DNA of 64,000 bases from the NCBI GenBank assembly GCA_947566645.1, contig CANOKL010000001.1:186001-250000 (forward strand), given 5' to 3'. This document shows, in pieces, positions 61,207-64,000 of this stretch (its first letter is position 1; every line of letters starts with the position of its first letter). The stretch is from an uncultured Lachnospiraceae bacterium (GTDB lineage Bacteria > Bacillota > Clostridia > Lachnospirales > Lachnospiraceae). A model generated the notes under the pieces. The model was not told the DNA's origin. It did no database searches and saw only the letters and a list, made by a program, of their open reading frames with translations. A program made the translations under genes and the position numbers.

Positions 61207-62106
61207 ATGAGCAGTTTAGAAAGACTTGGCGTTAATATACGTGCGCTACGAAAAGCATATGGGGAAACTCAGGAAGAACTTGGTGTAGCTCTCAATGTAG
61301 AAAAAAACACGGTTTCATATTACGAGAATGGGAAGCGAGAGCCAAATAAAGATATGCTCACAGAAATCGCCAAGCATTTCATGGTGTCTGTGGAAGAACT
61401 GATGTATTGTGATTTATCAGACATAGGGAGCATTACTGTAGATAATAATGCGTTCTGGAAGAATATCGACATTATTCTGCCGATTGTTCTGTCAGATGAA
61501 GCGTTGGAAAATGAACACTTCAAAAAAGCATATAAATTTCATAGGGCTTTTTACGACGAACTTCGGAAGATCAGTATGGATAGCATTGACCACATTGATG
61601 TTTGTTTTGATGAATATCTTGAGGCTTATGAAGATGGAAGAATAAAACCAGAAGCGGCGGCAAACTTTTTAGCTATATGGAATCTTATGCTTATGATGAT
61701 CAAGACGGCACCATTGGCTATGAAGAATCGTTCTGCGGCTTTGATGCAGGTGGCAGCAAGAGATCCAAAGACAAGGCAGATTATCGATAACCCCAATCCC
61801 GATTTTGAAAAGGATGCAGAAGAAGCTGCTGCCGGTTTCGATGATCCGGAAATGACAGAATTAATAGAGGAAATGAAAACAACCGTTAAACGCTCATACA
61901 AATGGGCGGATCTGGCGGACTATTATCTCGCATTACAATACATATGGAATATTGTAGATAACGAAATGGGTTGGGATTTCAACCGGAGGGTAGGAGCGGA
62001 AATGCTTAATGCCTTTGTTTCCGTTGGAAACGTATACGCGGCTCGTTTTTTGAAGTATAGTCTGGACTCAATGGGACTAAGTTCACAAATTGTGGACGAC
62101 GAGTGA
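61207..62106 (+). CDS. XRE-family regulator of the integrative element
   Basis: 299 residues. The N-terminal helix-turn-helix is clear (GVNIRALRKAYGETQEELGVALN, VEKNTVSYYENGKREP). The remaining 230 residues are helical and unrecognised, with an acidic stretch (DPEMTELIEEM). ATG 61207 follows AAAGGGA; an extension to 61177 is unlikely. Probably the immunity-type repressor of the element, or a regulator of the small genes behind it. Confidence 0.85.
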   Translation: MSSLERLGVNIRALRKAYGETQEELGVALNVEKNTVSYYENGKREPNKDMLTEIAKHFMVSVEELMYCDLSDIGSITVDNNAFWKNIDIILPIVLSDEALENEHFKKAYKFHRAFYDELRKISMDSIDHIDVCFDEYLEAYEDGRIKPEAAANFLAIWNLMLMMIKTAPLAMKNRSAALMQVAARDPKTRQIIDNPNPDFEKDAEEAAAGFDDPEMTELIEEMKTTVKRSYKWADLADYYLALQYIWNIVDNEMGWDFNRRVGAEMLNAFVSVGNVYAARFLKYSLDSMGLSSQIVDDE

Positions 62107-62184
62107 TTTCTTTTTTCATATGATATAGCTGTAACCTACACCTTGCCTCGGACGGGAGGCTCGCATGAAAAAGGAGGTCAGCTC

Positions 62185-62598
62185 ATGGAAAAAGAGAAAA
62201 AAACATTTGTGGACTGGGTCAAGGAACACAAAAAGGAACTGATTATTGCGGGAATGAGCATTGCCGCTATAATCGCTGTTATTATTGGCATTAAAAATCA
62301 CAAGGCTCTTGAGGAAGCTTGGTCATCCCTCAGAAAACTGGTTGAAAAAAATCCGGAAGCAATTCCGACAGTTAATACAGCCACGATTGCTGAGGTCACA
62401 CCTGTAAAGGACATTGTGGAGATCAATATTGTGACGGCTGACAGGATACCACACGATGTTGCTGAACATCTCCGAAATTTGCCGGAGGGATGGAAAGCGT
62501 CAGCGGAAAAGATCGCCACCGCAGCAGAGCACGGCTATGATCTTAGTCCAGGGCAGACGTGGGTAGAAACCTACAGAACAGGAGGGCTTGCAGCATGA
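62185..62598 (+). CDS. Small single-pass membrane protein, unknown function
   Basis: 137 residues. A charged N-terminus (KEKKTFVDWVKEHKKE) leads into one hydrophobic helix (LIIAGMSIAAIIAVIIGI), then a soluble domain ending HLRNLPEGWKASAEKIATAA. No family recognised. ATG 62185 has AAGGAGG 7 bp upstream. Its stop overlaps the next start (ATGA), so the two products are translated together and may interact. Confidence 0.75.
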   Translation: MEKEKKTFVDWVKEHKKELIIAGMSIAAIIAVIIGIKNHKALEEAWSSLRKLVEKNPEAIPTVNTATIAEVTPVKDIVEINIVTADRIPHDVAEHLRNLPEGWKASAEKIATAAEHGYDLSPGQTWVETYRTGGLAA

Positions 62599-62921
62599 GA
62601 AAAACGAATGAAGAAAAAGGACTGCTGGCCAAGCTTGCCAGTGGAGTACTTGATGGAATGGTCGGTGATGAAAGAATATATCGTGGATACAAGAATGTTT
62701 ACTGCGGAAAGTATATAAAAGACGGTGAGCCAGTTTCGTACCGACAAGGTGAATCGGAAAGGTTCTTTAATGGCAAAGAGAACGAGCGGATTCCAGGAAA
62801 GAGGGAGGAGGAACATTACGATACGGATGAGAAGAAGCTTGATTTTCTCCAACGATATGGCTGGCTTACCGATGACGAAGATGTAAAAGCATACAGCGCA
62901 AAATTCAAACCGAAGAGATAA
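62595..62921 (+). CDS. Small hypothetical protein coupled to the membrane protein
   Basis: 108 residues, highly charged (YRQGESERFFNGKENERIPG, EEEHYDTDEKKLDFLQRYGW). No domain recognised. Start overlaps the upstream stop by 4 bp. A terminator follows directly. The two-gene pair on an integrative element could be a cargo module, but nothing in sequence defines a role. Confidence 0.7.
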   Translation: MRKTNEEKGLLAKLASGVLDGMVGDERIYRGYKNVYCGKYIKDGEPVSYRQGESERFFNGKENERIPGKREEEHYDTDEKKLDFLQRYGWLTDDEDVKAYSAKFKPKR

Positions 62922-62926
62922 GAAAG

Positions 62927-62967
62927 ACTCCCGACCACCAGATTGTGCGGATGATCGGGAGTTTTTT
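62927..62967. terminator. Intrinsic terminator between convergent genes
   Basis: ACTCCCGA (62927-62934) pairs with TCGGGAGT (62955-62962), followed by TTTTTT. It ends the small-gene transcript and, read the other way, lies just after the recombinase stop. Confidence 0.75.
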
Positions 62968-62973
62968 CTGTAC

Positions 62974-64000
62974 TTACCCATCGATGGTCTCTCCGTTTTT
63001 GAAGGTGAAGGTCATTCTGCCATCGGCGTGGATGGTGGCGAAGTCCAAGAGCCCCAACCAAAGGCTGTCGGAAAACTCTGTGAGTTCGCCATCCTGTGCT
63101 TTCAGAAGCTTCAGGAAATCCTCCATCTGTGCCCTCCGGGATTGCTTGTCGCTGAGTGCTTCCGTGGTTTCGTCGTAAGCTTTTTTGGCAGATTCAAAGC
63201 GGTTGCTTAAGGCTTCGAATCGCTCCTGGTATTCAATCTGGTCAAGAGCGACGGTGGCATTCTCCCGGATGCATTGCTGCATCATCTCCGAGACCACCTC
63301 CATCTCGCTCCGAAGCTCCGTTTGCTTTGCCGTAAGCTCCGTAAGGTCAAAGACTGCATCTTGCGCTTCCTCAAAGGCTTTTATGGCCTTCTTCCTGCCA
63401 GAGAACAGGCTGTTTGTCGCTGTGACGAATCGGGCTTTAATTGTCGCTTCATCAAGATAGGGAGTCTTGCAGCGGACATCGTTTTTGTATTTCTGGTTGC
63501 ATTGCCAGATTGTCCTTCGGTAAGTGTCGTTGGAATGCCAGAGTTTGGATCCATACCAGCCGCCGCAGTCGCCACATTTGATTTTGCCGGAGAAGATGTG
63601 GACGCCGCTGTGCCTGTTTTTCCCTCTGACTCGACGGGAAAGTTCTCGCTGCACCATCTCGAAAGTCTCAGGGGCGATGATTGCCTCGTGATTGTTTTCC
63701 ACATAGTACTGCGGGATCTCGCCCTCGTTGGTCTTTGTTTTCTTAGTAAGGAAATCTACTGTGTAGCTCTTCTGCAGGAGCGCATCGCCTTTGTACTTCT
63801 CATTTGTCAGAATAGATTTGATGACAGTCGGACTCCAGTTTGTCTTACTGCCCGGAGTGGGGATCCCTTCGCTGGTCAGTATCTTCGCAATGCCGTGTGG
63901 TGTTTTTCCCTGAAGGAAAAGACTGTAAATACGCCGGACGATTGCTGCTTGATCCGGATTGACGATGAGGTTTCCGTCCTCGCCCTTGTCATAACCGAGG
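62974..64000 (-). CDS. Large serine recombinase (C-terminal part; N-terminus outside window)
   Basis: Open to the window edge (about 342 codons shown). Recombinase domain: LGYDKGEDGNLIVNPDQAAI, IVRRIYSLFLQGKTPHGIA, IPTPGSKTNWSPTVIKSIL. Then the zinc-ribbon domain (IKCGDCGGWYGSKLW, WQCNQKYK) and the coiled-coil C-terminus (SRRAQMEDFLKLLKAQDGEL). The catalytic Ser domain is beyond 64000. Such enzymes integrate and excise elements at att sites without host factors. Its position 1.9 kb from the pglX break fits it being the integrase that made the insertion. Confidence 0.93.
   Translation of the reverse strand, partial: LGYDKGEDGNLIVNPDQAAIVRRIYSLFLQGKTPHGIAKILTSEGIPTPGSKTNWSPTVIKSILTNEKYKGDALLQKSYTVDFLTKKTKTNEGEIPQYYVENNHEAIIAPETFEMVQRELSRRVRGKNRHSGVHIFSGKIKCGDCGGWYGSKLWHSNDTYRRTIWQCNQKYKNDVRCKTPYLDEATIKARFVTATNSLFSGRKKAIKAFEEAQDAVFDLTELTAKQTELRSEMEVVSEMMQQCIRENATVALDQIEYQERFEALSNRFESAKKAYDETTEALSDKQSRRAQMEDFLKLLKAQDGELTEFSDSLWLGLLDFATIHADGRMTFTFKNGETIDG

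Larger units (their letters stand above)
61053..64000. mobile_element. Integrative element inserted in pglX (left part; right end outside window)
   Basis: DNA from the pglX break onward has no BREX content. It carries an XRE regulator, two small genes and a large serine recombinase reading toward the left end, a layout common for serine-integrase elements in Firmicutes. The left boundary is inferred from the loss of pglX homology after 61052; no attachment-site duplication can be tested because the right end is not in the window. Confidence 0.65.

Overview
The window looks like a chromosomal segment of an anaerobic gut Firmicute, most likely a Lachnospiraceae-type Clostridium (inference). Reasons: strong AGGAGG ribosome-binding sites, sigma-A promoters with 17-bp spacers, a glycine-reductase-type selenoprotein remnant, an Fe-S aldo/keto reductase remnant, and multi-copy AAA-ATPase/PD-(D/E)XK paralogues. 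The organism was not confirmed by any search.

Layout. 1-980: end of a sensor histidine kinase. 1.2-8.6 kb: a LacI-controlled catabolic operon with an M24-family protein, a NitT/TauT-type ABC importer and two tandem near-identical amidohydrolases; the substrate is unknown. 9.0-20.7 kb: a D-glucarate/galactarate operon (garR, GntP permease, DapA-type lyase, gudD, hydroxyacid dehydrogenase, PrpR-type regulator, garD, glycerate kinase, aldo/keto reductase). It should convert both aldarates through 5-keto-4-deoxyglucarate and tartronate semialdehyde to phosphoglycerate and pyruvate. 20.8-24.5 kb: hisH, hisF, ung and a MATE exporter. 24.7-29.5 kb: two AAA/PD-(D/E)XK paralogues and an AAA_14/DUF4143 ATPase. 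29.6-32.0 kb: a graveyard of fused gene fragments (PucR regulator, grdB selenoprotein with its UGA, and an aldo/keto reductase carrying another grdB piece). 32.1-33.7 kb: a secreted DUF362 protein. 33.86 kb: tRNA-Gly(CCC). 34.3-39.2 kb: an ABC-2 export operon with two regulators. 39.3 kb: third AAA paralogue. 41.1-45.9 kb: a heavy-metal island with a His-rich P-type ATPase, a CadC/SmtB regulator and a second, divergent P-type ATPase. 46-51.6 kb: lipoprotein, hflX, AraC regulator, a DapF homologue lacking both catalytic cysteines, MATE, and a NimA-like flavoprotein. 51.7 kb: fourth AAA paralogue. 53.4 kb: radical SAM protein.

54.7-61.1 kb holds the first half of a BREX defence island (small XRE regulator, brxA, brxB, brxC, pglX). 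pglX stops exactly where its methyltransferase motif I should be, and foreign DNA follows: an XRE regulator, two small genes and a large serine recombinase that runs off the window. The simplest reading is an integrative element inserted into pglX.

At least five families of palindromic repeats are scattered through the window, and several begin within a few bases of a stop codon. The most striking is a perfect palindrome with core GGGGACGGGG, present five times. The strongest leads for something undescribed are the four-copy AAA/PD-(D/E)XK family (one copy with its nuclease glutamate changed to glycine), the split pglX, the scrambled grdB region and the Ser/Ser DapF homologue.
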